Assembly (NCBI RefSeq): GCF_002863565.1
Contig: NZ_PGUW01000019.1
Location: forward strand, 47,423-111,422
Length of the DNA: 64,000 nucleotides
Source of the DNA: Bacillus sp. V5-8f
GTDB lineage: Bacteria; Bacillota; Bacilli; Bacillales; DSM-1321
Direction of reading: 5' to 3'
Part shown: piece by piece, positions 62,608 through 64,000 of the stretch
How positions within the stretch are numbered: position 1 is the first letter of the stretch
Layout: every line of letters starts with the position of its first letter
Translations under genes and position numbers: made by a program
The notes under the pieces: model-generated
Told to the model about the DNA's origin: nothing
What the model saw: only the letters and a program-made list of their open reading frames with translations
Databases searched by the model: none

Positions 62608-63276
62608 TTAGCCCTCCTCTTTTTCACTCTTCAGCCTTTCAATCTCTCTATTTAACTCTTCTTCATTTACATAGTTTCGATAGGAAGCATCGTGCTGTGC
62701 TAGCGGACTGGCAAATTGGCTGCCAACTTGCACCTCAGCTTCCATTAATAAAATGCGTTCTTCTGTTCGGGCAACCCCTCTGGCAATATTAGCTGTATGG
62801 AAGGTTTCGGTAGCCTTTTGAACCTGTTTAATGGTTTGCGCTACATTCGCGCGTGATGCCAATAGAATTTTCTTATGCTGTAATTCTTGATAAGTTTCTT
62901 GCAATTCACTTATTTTTTCTTTTAGGGTTTGGGTTTGGTGCTGAATTGCTTCAAATTGCTGCTCATATACCTCAAGCTGCTTTTCGTGAGATAACTTTTC
63001 TTGTACAGCTAATTTCGCGATCGTATCCTCGCCCTGCTCAATGGCCAGTTTTGCCTGACGGGTTCTTTTTTCGATTACATTCTTTGTTTCCACAACAATA
63101 GCCGCTTGTTTATTTTCTGCATAAATCTGGCGGGAAAGAGCATTCTGCGCTCTTGCCAATTCTTTTTCCATTTCTCTTGAATATTCATTCAGCATGGCGA
63201 TCGGATCTTCCAGCCTATCCAGCAATCCATTCATATCAGCTTTTGCAATTGTTTTTATTCTTTTAAAAATACCCAT
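62608..63276 (-). CDS. PspA/IM30 (LiaH) family membrane-stress protein
   Basis: A 222-residue coiled-coil protein starting at MGIFKRIKTIAKADMNGLLD (ATG 63274-63276, GGGAG ten bases upstream), the amphipathic helix used to bind membranes. LEDPIAMLNEYSREMEKEL and the long heptad-rich body are typical of PspA. Such proteins form ESCRT-III-like assemblies that protect a stressed membrane. Its ATG lies one base after the stop of the upstream membrane protein gene, so the two are translationally coupled. Confidence 0.88.
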   Translation of the reverse strand: MGIFKRIKTIAKADMNGLLDRLEDPIAMLNEYSREMEKELARAQNALSRQIYAENKQAAIVVETKNVIEKRTRQAKLAIEQGEDTIAKLAVQEKLSHEKQLEVYEQQFEAIQHQTQTLKEKISELQETYQELQHKKILLASRANVAQTIKQVQKATETFHTANIARGVARTEERILLMEAEVQVGSQFASPLAQHDASYRNYVNEEELNREIERLKSEKEEG

Positions 63277-63277
63277 T

Positions 63278-63688
63278 TTATACATTCTCCCTTTTATTAC
63301 CTAAATTTTTTTCCCATTCATCTAACATTCTTTCATTTTGGCTCTTAAACGGTTTATGTGAACTAATGATAGAGGTATCGATAAATTGTTGCTTGGAAGA
63401 TGCCTTTGCTTTCTTTCTTAGCCATTTTACTAGGAAAGCCACTATAGCAGTTCCAATAATTAGGAATAATAGGAGTCCCAACCAGGACAAATCTCCTCCA
63501 TGATGATGAGATCCGTACATGTGGCCTCCGTGGCCTTCGAATCCTCCTCGTGGTTCCATTCCTCCTGGACCATGGTGTCCATGTCCGGCTGCCAAGGCGT
63601 TATATCCACCTAACAGAGAGGAAACTCCGAGAACGATTGGAGTGACGATCGCACCACCCAAGATCGTTTTTATCACCTTAGCCTTCAT
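63278..63688 (-). CDS. His/Gly-rich membrane protein coupled to PspA
   Basis: A 136-residue protein (AGGAGG ten bases upstream). N-terminal hydrophobic segment ILGGAIVTPIVLGVSSLLGG, then a His/Gly-rich external loop (GHGHHGPGG; GHMYGSHHHGG), a second helix LSWLGLLLFLIIGTAIVAFL and a basic cytoplasmic tail with a C-terminal segment SQNERMLDEWEKNLGN. The His-rich loop could bind metal. As first gene of the operon with PspA it may be the membrane anchor or sensor for it, similar in role to LiaI, but without visible homology. Confidence 0.65.
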   Translation of the reverse strand: MKAKVIKTILGGAIVTPIVLGVSSLLGGYNALAAGHGHHGPGGMEPRGGFEGHGGHMYGSHHHGGDLSWLGLLLFLIIGTAIVAFLVKWLRKKAKASSKQQFIDTSIISSHKPFKSQNERMLDEWEKNLGNKRENV

Positions 63689-63900
63689 CTCTTTTTCTCC
63701 TCCTTTCGTTCTTGATATTCGTAGTTTAGTAGGTTTTAGTGAAAACTTGGTGAAATGGAAAAAGTTTTGTAAAAAATGATAGAGAAAAATCGTGGCGGGA
63801 ACGTAAAAAGTTGGTGCATTAAAATAAATACATGCGTGGATTCTATTTACGATACATTGCGTAACTTTGAATCTGGATGCCTTGTTTTGTTAAACGATTC
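63689..63900. other. Upstream region of pspA operon
   Basis: AT-rich, should contain the operon promoter; no clear ECF or LiaR-type operator identified. No gene. Confidence 0.3.
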
Positions 63901-64000
63901 GGTTCGCAGGCTAAAGGCGTCACGTCCTATGACAACGCCTGCATGACCCACATCCTGTGGGCCTCGGCGAATGTTCAGCTTCGACAGACGTTGGAGAGCC
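63901..64000. repeat. GC-rich imperfect palindromic sequence at right edge
   Basis: A GC-rich patch in AT-rich DNA with CACGTCCTATGACAACGCC and CACATCCTGTGGGCCTCGG, each with small inverted repeats. It resembles repeated intergenic elements of Bacillaceae or the edge of a mobile element, but it is cut by the window end. Confidence 0.35.

Noticed and set aside
1..64000. tRNA, rRNA or replication origin genes
   Set aside because: No cloverleaf-type, rRNA-like or DnaA-box-cluster sequence was noticed on either strand; a covariance or motif scan was not possible here.

Overview
The window looks like chromosomal DNA of an AT-rich, endospore-forming member of the Bacillaceae (Bacillus in the wide sense). 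The evidence is the strong AGGAGG-type ribosome sites, several TTG/GTG starts, a Spo0M homologue, nine YjcZ-type small sporulation proteins, a yoaS-yozG-yoaT block known from Bacillus subtilis, CcpA (cre), Fur and LexA-like sites, and a sigma-54 activator. I saw no rRNA, tRNA or CRISPR array.

Region 1 (1-6.6 kb) is a defence-type island: a DUF2357 nuclease-family gene cut by the left edge, an overlapping McrB-like AAA+ gene, a divergent DUF262 (GmrSD-like) gene, and a frameshifted helicase relic. Region 2 (6.6-14.1 kb) holds a MATE exporter and a five-gene nickel/peptide-type ABC importer preceded by a near-consensus Fur box. It is flanked by two 17-bp direct repeats that read as the 3' end of groEL, which suggests an insertion at groEL. 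Region 3 (14.1-18.4 kb) is mostly decaying genes (GIY-YIG nuclease in two pieces, amidase, flavin oxidoreductase) around one intact secreted alpha/beta hydrolase with a cre site. Region 4 (18.5-24.2 kb) is a carboxylic-acid utilisation cluster: acyl-CoA ligase, response regulator, CoA-transferase and AAHS transporter.

Region 5 (24.6-33.1 kb) has a truncated NUDIX gene, secreted M14 carboxypeptidase and amidase genes, an IS3 remnant, a GlcG-like protein, a small protein gene with decayed copies, and a 5'-nucleotidase relic. Region 6 (33.5-38.4 kb) is a codB-codA cytosine salvage operon behind a ykkC-family riboswitch with a terminator, a coiled-coil/OB-fold membrane protein and an ABC ATPase relic. 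Region 7 (38.6-48.2 kb) carries an MFS transporter, two YjcZ genes, an acetamidase/formamidase fused to a copper-amine-oxidase-N-like domain, the yoa block, an intracellular-type subtilisin and a zinc alcohol dehydrogenase with a cre site.

Region 8 (49.2-56.8 kb) is the most system-like part. Four genes (iron alcohol dehydrogenase, CoA-acylating semialdehyde dehydrogenase, histidinol-dehydrogenase homologue, GntP permease) sit behind a near-perfect -24/-12 sigma-54 promoter and next to a CBS-PAS-AAA+-Fis activator. GTGTCC/GGACAC motifs occur at both promoters. This looks like a dedicated pathway for uptake and stepwise oxidation of a hydroxylated organic acid or sulfonate whose identity the sequence does not give. 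Region 9 (57.4-64 kb) holds ppnP, an SOS-type yolD, spo0M, a tandem array of seven YjcZ-type mini-genes, and a PspA homologue coupled to a His/Gly-rich membrane protein.
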